The position numbers were made by a program, and so were the translations under genes. Shown here piece after piece: positions 1 to 7,166 of a stretch of DNA of 9,496 bases (positions are counted from its first letter, which is position 1; every line of letters starts with the position of its first letter). The notes under the pieces are model-generated. The model was not told where the DNA came from, ran no database searches, and was given only the letters and a program-made list of their open reading frames with translations. The DNA is taken from assembly GCA_964354135.1 (NCBI GenBank), contig CAYGZA010000271.1, positions 1-9,496 on the forward strand. Direction: 5' to 3'. The stretch is from CAYGZA01 sp964354135 (GTDB lineage Bacteria; Planctomycetota; Planctomycetia; Pirellulales; Thermoguttaceae).

Positions 1-78
1 ATTCAAGCCCGGCCCCCGCTCCTTAGCCCAAGAACCTTTCCGCAACAGAAACTAAGTAACAGGTGAAGGAGGCAGACG

Positions 79-1443
79 ATGAACAAGAGCAAGAAGGGCG
101 ACAAATCGCGGATGACCAGGCGTGAACTCCTCGCGGCGGCAGCGTCCGTGACGGCGTTTACGATCGTGCCGCGGCGCGTCCTGGGCGATCCTGATACACC
201 GCCGAGCGAAAAGCTGAGCGTGGCCTGTATCGGAGTCGGGGGGAAAGGCTACGACAACGTCAGGAACGTCGGCACCGAGAACATCGTCGCCCTGTGCGAT
301 GTCGATGCGGAGCGAGCGGCCGATGCCTTCGGGATGTTCCCCAACGCCAGACGGTACACCGATTTCCGCAGGCTGCTCGACCAGGAGGAGAAGAACATCG
401 ATGCGGTGGTGGTCAGCACTCCCGACCACGTGCATATCCTGGCCAGTGTGATGGCTATGAAGATGGGCAAGCACGTGTACTGCGAGAAACCCCTGGGCCA
501 CAACATCCACGAAGTACGACTGGCTACCGAGGTAGCCCAAGAGAGTCGGGTCGCCACGCAGATGGGCAATTCAGGGCACTCCGGCAACAACTACCGCACG
601 GTGGTCGCGTTGATCAAGGCCAGAACGATCGGGGAGGTCAAAGAAGTCCATACCTGGTGCGATAATGAATGGGAGACCACGCCGAGAGTTGTTGCGAACG
701 ACGGAAGTCTGCCTTGGGGGGATCAGCAGCCGCAACCAACACCCCCCGTTCCGAAGCACCTGAAGTGGGACCTCTGGTTGGGCCCGGCCCCGGAGCGCCC
801 CTACCATCCCGCCTACCACCCAATTAGCTGGCGCGGTTGGTGGGATTTCGGCAATGGCCGGCTTGGCGACATGGGCTGCCATCTGATCGACCTTCCGTTC
901 TCGGCGCTCGATCTGAAGTACCCGCTGACGGTTGAGTCGGAAGGTCCGGGCCGCGCGGGTCGGCAAGTGGCTTCTCGCTGGCTGATCAGCCGGTGGACGT
1001 TCCCCCGGCCAGGCGACCTGCCGCCGGTGGAGCTCACATGGTACGACGGCAACAAGCGGCCGGAATTGCTGAAAGAAGTGAACCCGCCTGCCTCCAACTG
1101 GCCCTGGTACGTGCTGTTTGTCGGCTCCAAAGGGATGCTGATCGCCGGAATGGACACGTTCAAGCTGTACCCGGAGGACAAGTTTGCCGGGGTCAAGCGG
1201 CCCCAACTGTCGCCCCGTGGAATCCACCACGCCCAGGAGTGGATCACGGCGTGCAAGACGGGCAGTCCGACCGGAACCAACTTCGGCTACTCCGGGCCAC
1301 TGACCGAGACGGTGCTGTTGGGAACGGTTGCCCATCGTGCTGGCATGAAGATCGAGTGGGACCCCGTAAACCTGAAGGCCACGAACTGCCCTGAGGCGGA
1401 CCAGTTCATCCGTCGCGAGTATCGCAAAGGTTACACCCTGTAG
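79..1443 (+). CDS. Tat-exported Gfo/Idh/MocA family oxidoreductase
   Basis: Predicted NAD(P)-dependent sugar dehydrogenase, 454 residues. After a basic N-terminus comes a twin-arginine signal (T13-R-R-E-L-L, then an Ala-rich hydrophobic stretch to about residue 30), which suggests folded export with cofactor bound. The Rossmann domain begins near residue 45 with the glycine-rich G52-V-G-G-K-G57 loop. The family E136-K137-P138 motif follows (Lys is the usual catalytic residue). In the C-terminal domain, D264-M-G-C-H268 supplies the Asp/His pair typical of the family, within a W-R-G-W-W-D-F-G context common in planctomycete members. The catalytic set looks intact. The start at 79 is chosen because AAGGAGG lies 6 nt upstream; an in-frame ATG at 112 has no well-placed site. 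It is first in a five-gene cluster whose next member is a DUF1080 protein, which suggests C3 oxidation of a glycoside. The exact substrate cannot be read from sequence. Confidence 0.93.
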   Translation: MNKSKKGDKSRMTRRELLAAAASVTAFTIVPRRVLGDPDTPPSEKLSVACIGVGGKGYDNVRNVGTENIVALCDVDAERAADAFGMFPNARRYTDFRRLLDQEEKNIDAVVVSTPDHVHILASVMAMKMGKHVYCEKPLGHNIHEVRLATEVAQESRVATQMGNSGHSGNNYRTVVALIKARTIGEVKEVHTWCDNEWETTPRVVANDGSLPWGDQQPQPTPPVPKHLKWDLWLGPAPERPYHPAYHPISWRGWWDFGNGRLGDMGCHLIDLPFSALDLKYPLTVESEGPGRAGRQVASRWLISRWTFPRPGDLPPVELTWYDGNKRPELLKEVNPPASNWPWYVLFVGSKGMLIAGMDTFKLYPEDKFAGVKRPQLSPRGIHHAQEWITACKTGSPTGTNFGYSGPLTETVLLGTVAHRAGMKIEWDPVNLKATNCPEADQFIRREYRKGYTL

Positions 1444-1477
1444 TCCGGGGCACCAGCCGACCGCAAACGATGACACA

Positions 1478-1485
1478 AGAAGGGG
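1478..1485 (+). promoter_or_regulatory. Ribosome binding site that decides the DUF1080 start
   Basis: AGAAGGGG lies about 8 nt before the ATG at 1494 and downstream of the alternative in-frame ATG at 1470. This placement favours 1494, which also puts the basic n-region of the signal peptide directly at the N-terminus. Confidence 0.6.
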
Positions 1486-1493
1486 ATCGAGAT

Positions 1494-3224
1494 ATGCGGC
1501 GAGGCAAAACACACTGCCGGATGCACAGAGTACCGCTGTCGTTCCTGGGCTTGCGGTTTCTGGCCCTTGGAATGCTGCTTCATTTGCCTGTTGGGGCTGC
1601 CACAGCCGCTGACGATGGCTGGACGCCGCTTGGCGCCGACGACAACTTCGCCGTCTGGCAACAGCCGACCGGCGATTGGTACGCAGCCGGCGACGCCATG
1701 GTCGATCCGGACAATCCCAGACGGTTGGTCGGGAAGCCGGGCACCGGCGTCATGATCAACGGCAAGACCGGTCGAACCCCAAGCCTCGTCACCAAGCGGC
1801 ACGACTTCGACGACGTCGAGATGCACTTGGAGTTCATGGCGGCCAAGGGCTCCAACTCCGGCGTGATATTCCACGGCAACCATGAAATCCAGATCCTCGA
1901 TAGTCACGGCGTGAAGCAGCCCACCGCGGGCGACTGCGGCGGGATCTATCCCCGGGCTGAGGCCAAGCCGTCTTACCACCACCTCGACGGGGGCGCGCCG
2001 CCCAGAGTCAACGCCGCCAAGCAGCCCGGCCAGTGGCAGACGATGGACGTCATCTTTCAGTCGCCCCGATTCGACCAGGCCGGCAACAAGACGGCCCACG
2101 CCCAATTCGTCAAGGTGGTGCTCAACGGCCAATTGATTCAGGAGAACTTGGAAGCGCCGTATGCCAGCGGCACGAACTGGGATCGCAAGCAGTTCCCCAG
2201 GGGGCCCATCATCCTTCAGGGCGACTACGGCCCGGTGGCGTTCCGCAACGTGCGCGTGCGGCCCTGGAAGGCGAAGGCCGCGGCGGTCGGCCCCGAAAAG
2301 GCGAATGTTCCACCACCGGGGTTTACGGCCCTGTTTAACGGCAAGGACTTCACCGGCTGGAGAATGTCGCCCAAGGTCAGAGAATACTGGTCGATTGAGG
2401 ACGGGGTGCTCAAGTCGCCCGGTCTTCTGAGGCAGTGGGGCGCGGACCTAGCCACCGAGAAAGCGTACCGCGATTTCGCGCTGATGCTCGATTTCCGGAT
2501 GCCCACGATCTCCGACAGCGGCATCAACTTCCGCAGACTGATTCCGGAGATTCCTGGCTTCGGCGACCAGGAGCAGTTCAACCTGAGATCCAAGGGGGGA
2601 ATGGGACACCTGGAAAGCTACTACTTTCTTCCGAAAGAGACCGCAGAGAAGATGGGACTCAAGGAGCAAGAGAAGCCTCATGTCAGATACATCGATCCGG
2701 AAGTCGGAGTCTGGCACACGGTCAAGCTGACGATGAAGGGCGGGACCTTGTCAGCCGAGTATGACGGAGAAGTGCTCTATGACCGCTTCCAGTTTCACGA
2801 CTGGATGATGAGCATGGAGCCGGCGCCGATCCGGCTGCAGAAGCATATCGTCGTCGATGGCGACAACCTCGGCGAGATGAATCCTTGTCCCATCGAGTAC
2901 CGCAACGTCTTCATCCAGGAGATCGAACCGGGCGCCACCAAAGAGCCGCTTGGGCCTCGCGAAAGAGCGGCGGCGGGCGGCCACCCCCTGAACTCACCCG
3001 ATGCGAGACTGCTTTCCCGAATCGACGCCAATGCACTGCCCCAAGGGTATGATCCCGCGAGGCATCAGGAATACGTTGACCGGCGCATGGCCGGATTGAG
3101 TGAGACGCAAAGGGCCAGAATCGGGCAACTGTGGAAGGAGAAACAGCGGATCGATCCGCACATGCCCAACCGCGGCGCGTCCTTCGTGAGAATCCTGGAA
3201 TACGTGGCCAACAACGCGAAATGA
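1494..3224 (+). CDS. Exported tandem DUF1080 protein (3-keto-disaccharide hydrolase family)
   Basis: 576 residues from the ATG at 1494. A basic N-terminus and hydrophobic segment ending near V-G-A-A-T-A-A form a Sec-type signal peptide. Two DUF1080 (concanavalin-like jelly-roll) domains follow. Domain 1 spans about residues 33-258, with N121-S-G, then E131-I-Q-I-L-D-S, and a closing G-P-I-I-L-Q plus F-R-N-V strand. Domain 2 spans about 276-476, opening with L-F-N-G-K-D-F-T-G-W and carrying D341-S-G and E360-Q-F-N-L-R-S. The last 100 residues are a charged, probably helical tail I cannot assign. Known DUF1080 enzymes cleave 3-keto-glycosides made by Gfo/Idh/MocA dehydrogenases. The neighbour upstream, 50 bp away, is such a dehydrogenase, so a role in breaking the oxidised glycosidic bond is a reasonable inference. 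Family assignment is firm; the reaction is inferred. Downstream, a 5-bp hairpin (3286-3299) has no T-tract, so it is not a convincing terminator. Confidence 0.9.
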   Translation: MRRGKTHCRMHRVPLSFLGLRFLALGMLLHLPVGAATAADDGWTPLGADDNFAVWQQPTGDWYAAGDAMVDPDNPRRLVGKPGTGVMINGKTGRTPSLVTKRHDFDDVEMHLEFMAAKGSNSGVIFHGNHEIQILDSHGVKQPTAGDCGGIYPRAEAKPSYHHLDGGAPPRVNAAKQPGQWQTMDVIFQSPRFDQAGNKTAHAQFVKVVLNGQLIQENLEAPYASGTNWDRKQFPRGPIILQGDYGPVAFRNVRVRPWKAKAAAVGPEKANVPPPGFTALFNGKDFTGWRMSPKVREYWSIEDGVLKSPGLLRQWGADLATEKAYRDFALMLDFRMPTISDSGINFRRLIPEIPGFGDQEQFNLRSKGGMGHLESYYFLPKETAEKMGLKEQEKPHVRYIDPEVGVWHTVKLTMKGGTLSAEYDGEVLYDRFQFHDWMMSMEPAPIRLQKHIVVDGDNLGEMNPCPIEYRNVFIQEIEPGATKEPLGPRERAAAGGHPLNSPDARLLSRIDANALPQGYDPARHQEYVDRRMAGLSETQRARIGQLWKEKQRIDPHMPNRGASFVRILEYVANNAK

Positions 3225-3345
3225 TCTACTGCATCGTCATCACCCCTGGAATCGCGCCGTTGGCGTCGCTGCTTCGCGCGCAGGATCGGCAATAGCCGAG
3301 GGAACTTGCCTAGGAACCGTAACAGATCAACCAAGGAGTCTTGTC

Positions 3346-4245
3346 ATGAGATGTCGATCAGCGTGCGTCGTTATGTTCCTGTTGTCCCTGTGTTCCACTT
3401 CCTACGCGCAGTTTCCCTGGCAGAGACCAGTGAAGCGCGATCCGGCGGAGATCAAACGCATTGTCGGACCGATTCGGCAGCGCGAGCCCTCCCGGGACCT
3501 GAACATCGTCTGGGTCTGGGGCATCGACAAGCTCCACGCCAAGGAGACCCACGAATACGCCTGGGTCATGGATCGCTACGTGAACGTGCTTCTGCCGCGG
3601 GTCCCGCGCGTCACGGTTGTGCCCGCCATGTGGTTCCCCAAGAAGGAATTGTGGGAAAAGGCCGACCTCGTCGTCTTCTATTTGTGGCCCGGCGAAGAAT
3701 GGGATTACGGGCTCATCGACGCCTATCAGAAGCGCGGCGGTGGTTTGATATTCATTCACATGGCCCTAATGCAAGGCTCAGGCGAGCAGTTGTCGAAGCG
3801 CATTGGGTTGGCATGGGATCTCAAGAGGGACGGCACCGCATGGGGCGTGTTGCCCACGCCGCTGACCCTTACGGATGCGGCGGTGAAATCGCCCATCTTC
3901 GAGCGTTTTCCCAGGAAGTTCGATCTAGCGGAGGAGTTCTACTGGCGGTTGAGGGGAGGCCCGGGCGACGTGACGACCCTCGTGGCATCGCCCGCCGGCC
4001 CGGCCATCGCAAACAAACCGCTGGACGGACCTCCCAAGATCGAAGACCTCGACGGCAGGGAGTGGCCGGTCATGTGGACGACGGAGGTCGGCCGGGGCAG
4101 GGTATTCGTCTCCGGTGCCGGCCACAATTACTTCACGTTCAACGATCCGTACTTTCGGATCATCCTGCTTCGGGCCATGGCCTGGACCATGAACGAGTCG
4201 TTCGATCCCTTCAAGCCGCTGGTGACGCTCCATCTCGAACGGTAG
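3346..4245 (+). CDS. Exported ThuA-like (trehalose-utilisation) domain protein
   Basis: 299 residues. A Sec-type signal peptide (hydrophobic residues 6-18) ends at S-Y-A21, with Q22 as likely mature N-terminus. The rest is one class-I glutamine-amidotransferase-like fold of the ThuA type. It has an early strand reading I-V-W-V-W-G (about residues 55-60), the G131-G-G-L-I-F-I-H138 strand-turn found in ThuA relatives, and a C-terminal G-R-V-F-V-S-G-A-G259-H-N motif followed by N-D-P-Y-F-R and a helix. This C-terminal block is the most diagnostic part. No amidotransferase Cys nucleophile is evident at the usual elbow, as is common for ThuA proteins. In rhizobia ThuA works with the Gfo/Idh/MocA protein ThuB in trehalose catabolism through a 3-keto intermediate, so its place between DUF1080 and isomerase genes is coherent. 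Start supported by AAGGAG 7 nt upstream. Precise activity unknown. Confidence 0.82.
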   Translation: MRCRSACVVMFLLSLCSTSYAQFPWQRPVKRDPAEIKRIVGPIRQREPSRDLNIVWVWGIDKLHAKETHEYAWVMDRYVNVLLPRVPRVTVVPAMWFPKKELWEKADLVVFYLWPGEEWDYGLIDAYQKRGGGLIFIHMALMQGSGEQLSKRIGLAWDLKRDGTAWGVLPTPLTLTDAAVKSPIFERFPRKFDLAEEFYWRLRGGPGDVTTLVASPAGPAIANKPLDGPPKIEDLDGREWPVMWTTEVGRGRVFVSGAGHNYFTFNDPYFRIILLRAMAWTMNESFDPFKPLVTLHLER

Positions 4246-4276
4246 GGGTTGAAACCTTTCCATCGAGGAGAGCTTG

Positions 4277-5206
4277 ATGAACAGGTCAAACGAGGGGATT
4301 CCACGGCGACGGTTGCTGAAGGATGTCGCCGCGGTGGCGACTGCTGGTGCGGTCTTTTCACAGATCACGGCTCGGCACCTGGTTGGCGCCGAAACGGTCA
4401 GCGCGGGTATTAAGGGATTCAGTTGTATTCCGCTGTGCTTCTGGAAAGAGATGCATACGGAAAAGACCATGTCTTATGAAGGCTGGATACGCATCGCGGT
4501 CGAGCTCGGTCTCGACGGAACCGAGATCTACGAACCGTTTATCAGAGGTTTGGATGCATCGGCCAGAGTACGGTTGGCTGATGTCTTGCACGATGCGGGA
4601 CTGAAGGCGTCAATGTACACCGTCGAATCCAATTTCTCCAATCCGGATGAGCGGGAGAAGGCCATCGCACACGTCCGCCACGCGGTGGACGCAGCGCTCA
4701 TATTCGGGGCGAAGAGAGTGCGGATGACAGCGGCAAGTCATACGCTAGTCAGACCGATTGAGGGCGCTGCCAAGGAGCCCGCGATGCACTCCATTGCCGA
4801 TGGTCTCAAAGGATGTCTGGACTACGCGGAAGACAAGCAAGTGATGCTCGCGCTGGAGAACCATCCCGTGATCGGTACGAACATGGCCGATTTCATGAAG
4901 ATCCTCGAGCTGGTCGACGACAAGCGTCTGAAAGTCAATCTGGACATGGCGAATGTGCCCAGCGATACGACAGTCGAGTTTGCCAAACGGGTTTTGGATA
5001 GGGTCGTGCATGTGCATGTGAGTGAACTGTCGAAAGGCAGGCATGGTGTCGTAATCGGTAAGGGCGACGTGGATATCAGAGGCGTCTTCAGCGTTCTCAA
5101 GAACGGCGGGTTTGACGGCTGGATATCATTGGAGCCTCTGGCTGGTGGAAAAGAGGATCTTCGATTCAGCGTTGGACATGTCAGGGACGCGTGGAATAGG
5201 GCTTGA
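4277..5206 (+). CDS. Tat-exported sugar isomerase/epimerase-like TIM-barrel protein
   Basis: 309 residues, xylose-isomerase-like TIM-barrel family (AP endonuclease 2 superfamily). The N-terminus carries a twin-arginine signal (R10-R-R-L-L-K15, then an Ala/Val-rich hydrophobic run), so export is predicted. Candidate metal and active-site residues lie on successive strands: E194 in A-L-E-N-H, D223 in N-L-D-M-A-N, H245/H247 in V-H-V-H-V-S-E, and E286 in S-L-E-P-L. This is the normal Glu-Asp-His-Glu set, so the protein should be active. Related exported barrel proteins in 3-keto-glycoside clusters act as lyases or hydratases on oxidised sugars; that role is inferred here. The ATG at 4277 is chosen over the adjacent TTG at 4274 because GAGGAG sits 6 nt upstream. 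It begins 31 bp after the ThuA-like gene, which argues for co-transcription. Confidence 0.88.
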   Translation: MNRSNEGIPRRRLLKDVAAVATAGAVFSQITARHLVGAETVSAGIKGFSCIPLCFWKEMHTEKTMSYEGWIRIAVELGLDGTEIYEPFIRGLDASARVRLADVLHDAGLKASMYTVESNFSNPDEREKAIAHVRHAVDAALIFGAKRVRMTAASHTLVRPIEGAAKEPAMHSIADGLKGCLDYAEDKQVMLALENHPVIGTNMADFMKILELVDDKRLKVNLDMANVPSDTTVEFAKRVLDRVVHVHVSELSKGRHGVVIGKGDVDIRGVFSVLKNGGFDGWISLEPLAGGKEDLRFSVGHVRDAWNRA

Positions 5207-5312
5207 GGTGTAGAGATGGAACAAGGGCATCAGAATCGCTAGGCAGAAGACGGCACCGACCGCTGCGAAAACTGAGGGAGTAGAGATGTTCACACAAGGC
5301 CGCAACGTCTAG
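5205..5312 (+). promoter_or_regulatory. Leader region with two near-duplicate mini-ORF units
   Basis: The 160-bp gap before the ThDP gene contains two similar units about 70 bp apart. Unit 1 is GAGGTGTAGAGATG (5205-5218), opening an ATG-to-TAG frame of 8 codons (5216-5242, M-E-Q-G-H-Q-N-R). Unit 2 is GAGGGAGTAGAGATG (5274-5288), also opening 8 codons to TAG (5286-5312, M-F-T-Q-G-R-N-V). Each ATG has a Shine-Dalgarno-like sequence about 7 nt upstream; in unit 1 it overlaps the stop codon of the preceding gene. They may be translated leader peptides tuning the downstream gene, or remnants of a duplicated start region. Translation is not shown by the sequence. Confidence 0.25.
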
Positions 5313-5366
5313 GGCTTGGAGTTCGAGCAGTGGTCCAAGAACCATCACACAATGGAAGGGAAGACT

Positions 5367-7166
5367 ATGATGAAAAGAGTTAAGGCGGATTGCCCGGAAG
5401 ACACCGGCACGGAGGGAGTGGACGGCATCTCGCGGAGGAGTTTTCTGATAACCTCCGCCGTGGGAACGGCTGCGGCAGTGGCAGCAAGTGGAACGTCCCA
5501 GGGGGCGGAGGCAGGCGTCGAGGGGCCGAAACCCGCTCGGCTCGACGCGCTGAAGTCCGACAGCCCGCACGGCGGCCAGTTGGTCGCCCATGCCCTGAAA
5601 CGGGAAGGGGTGTCGCGCCTGTTCACCCTGTGCGGAGGACACATCCTTCCCATCCTCGATGGATGCCTCGACGAGGGCATCCGGGTCCTGGATGCACGGC
5701 ACGAGGAGGCCGTCGCGCACATGGGCGAGGCATGGTCCTGGATGACCGGTGAAGTGGGCGTCATTTCCGTCACGGCCGGCCCCGGTGTGACGAACGCCGT
5801 CACCGGCGTGGCCAACGCCTATGAAAACGGCGTGCCGATGCTGGTCCTGGGCGGACGCAGCAGCCTGGGGGAGAACGAGATCGGGTCGCTCCAGGACATC
5901 GACCAAATGGATCTCTACAAGTCCATCACCAAGTGGTCGCGGGTCTGCCACGACACCCGGCGCATCCCCGAGTACGTGGCCATGGCGTTCCGTTACGCCC
6001 TGAGCGGGCGCCCGGGCCCCGTGTACCTGGAGCTGCCCCAGGACATGCTCATGGCCCGCGTCAAGAAATCCGAAGCGCGGTTTCCCGAGAACTATCGCGG
6101 CACGGATCGTCCGCGGGGAAGCCGGGAGTCTATCGTCCAGGCGGTTAAGCTGCTCGCGAAGGCGGAGCGCCCGGTCATTGTGGCCGGGGCCGGCTGCCGG
6201 TGGTCCGACGCGCAGAAGGCTCTGAAGAGCTTCGCCGAGCACACGGGCATCCCGGTGGTCACCCATGGGGGAGGCCGAGGAACCTTGCCCGACTCGCATC
6301 CACTTGCGGTCTTTCCCGCGTCGGCTGCCGCACTGCGGGCCGACGTCGTGCTGCTGCTGGGCGTGCGGCTCGACTTCACCATGGGCTACGGACGCGTCTT
6401 CCCGAAGCCGACGAAGGTGATCCAGGTGGACATCGAGCCCTCCGGCCTGGGCTTCAACCGGGGGCCCGACTGCGCGGTTGCCGGCGACATCGCCCACGTG
6501 CTCGAAGACCTCCAGGAGGCCCTTCCCAAGACTGCGGACCGTCCGTGGGCGAAAGCCGCAAAGGAGGCGGTCAAGCAGGGCGTCAAGATGGGCCGGGCCA
6601 AGATCAGCCTCGACGCGGTCCCGTGCCATCCGCTCCGGGTGGCCGAAGAACTCCGCGATTTCGGAGGCCAGGACGCCTGCTACGTCATCGATGGCGGATT
6701 CACGAGCGTCTGGTCCATGGGCGTGTTGCCCGCCGAGCGTCCCGGCGACGTCATGGGCGTAACCAGCGGTCCCATGGGATGCCTGGGCGTTGGACTGCCC
6801 TTCGCCCTGGCTGCCAAGTCCGCCTACCCGGACCGAAACGTCTTCCTGATATGCGGCGACGGCTCGTTCGGGCTGAGCGCCGTCGAGATGGACACGGCCC
6901 TGCGCCACAAGCTCCCGGTGGTGGCGGTTATCGTCAATGACGGCGCCTGGGGTATGATCAAGGCCGCCCAGATAGGCATGTATGGGCGAAATCGACTTGT
7001 CGCAAGCGAACTGGGACACGTTCGTTACGACAAGTGGGTGGAGGGCTTCGGGGGGCACGGCGAGTTTGTCGAGAAGCCGGGGGACATTCGTCCCGCTCTG
7101 AAACGCGCCCTCGCCTCCGGCAAACCGGCCTGCGTCAACGTCATCTGCCAGACCGTGCCCATATGA
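5367..7166 (+). CDS. Tat-exported thiamine diphosphate-dependent enzyme (acetolactate synthase / 2-hydroxyacyl-CoA lyase superfamily)
   Basis: 599 residues from the ATG at 5367. A textbook Tat signal (S22-R-R-S-F-L-I28, then an Ala-rich hydrophobic run to about residue 46) precedes a complete three-domain ThDP enzyme. The N-terminal pyrimidine-binding domain has the activating Glu in R-H112-E113-E-A and the T-A-G-P-G-V-T-N loop. The middle domain has V-I-V-A-G-A-G and I-Q-V-D-I-E-P. The C-terminal domain has the cofactor/Mg signature G497-D498-G with N524-D525 about 26 residues later. The G-R-P-G-P-V-Y-L-E-L-P segment and the N-R-G-P-D segment in the middle domain resemble acetolactate synthases, 2-hydroxyacyl-CoA lyases and oxalyl-CoA decarboxylases; which reaction applies cannot be decided. 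Such enzymes are normally cytoplasmic, so the signal is odd. A TTG at 5316 and an ATG at 5352 are also in frame. GGAAGGG (5354-5360) lies just before ATG 5367 and ATG 5370, so one of those two is preferred. Confidence 0.87.
   Translation: MMKRVKADCPEDTGTEGVDGISRRSFLITSAVGTAAAVAASGTSQGAEAGVEGPKPARLDALKSDSPHGGQLVAHALKREGVSRLFTLCGGHILPILDGCLDEGIRVLDARHEEAVAHMGEAWSWMTGEVGVISVTAGPGVTNAVTGVANAYENGVPMLVLGGRSSLGENEIGSLQDIDQMDLYKSITKWSRVCHDTRRIPEYVAMAFRYALSGRPGPVYLELPQDMLMARVKKSEARFPENYRGTDRPRGSRESIVQAVKLLAKAERPVIVAGAGCRWSDAQKALKSFAEHTGIPVVTHGGGRGTLPDSHPLAVFPASAAALRADVVLLLGVRLDFTMGYGRVFPKPTKVIQVDIEPSGLGFNRGPDCAVAGDIAHVLEDLQEALPKTADRPWAKAAKEAVKQGVKMGRAKISLDAVPCHPLRVAEELRDFGGQDACYVIDGGFTSVWSMGVLPAERPGDVMGVTSGPMGCLGVGLPFALAAKSAYPDRNVFLICGDGSFGLSAVEMDTALRHKLPVVAVIVNDGAWGMIKAAQIGMYGRNRLVASELGHVRYDKWVEGFGGHGEFVEKPGDIRPALKRALASGKPACVNVICQTVPI

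Noticed and set aside
1..78. Possible end of an upstream gene before the dehydrogenase.
   Set aside because: Two frames are open for a few codons, but the stretch is too short to identify anything. Only the AAGGAGG ribosome site is supported.
571..1512. A 313-codon open frame on the complementary strand across the Gfo/Idh/MocA gene.
   Set aside because: It has no family motif or ribosome site and mirrors codon bias of the clear + strand gene.
3286..3299. Hairpin TCGGC-AATA-GCCGA between the DUF1080 and ThuA-like genes as a terminator.
   Set aside because: The stem is only 5 bp and no T-tract follows, so it does not look like an intrinsic terminator.
3306..4277. A 323-codon + strand frame overlapping the ThuA-like gene in another frame, slightly longer than it.
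   Set aside because: It is Arg/Gly-rich low-complexity translation. The shorter frame has the ribosome site, signal peptide and ThuA motifs.
5181..7058. A 625-codon open frame on the complementary strand across the ThDP gene.
   Set aside because: The + strand frame has a Tat signal and full ThDP motifs. The reverse frame is His/Gly/Arg/Asp-rich with no recognisable domain, as expected from high-GC third positions.
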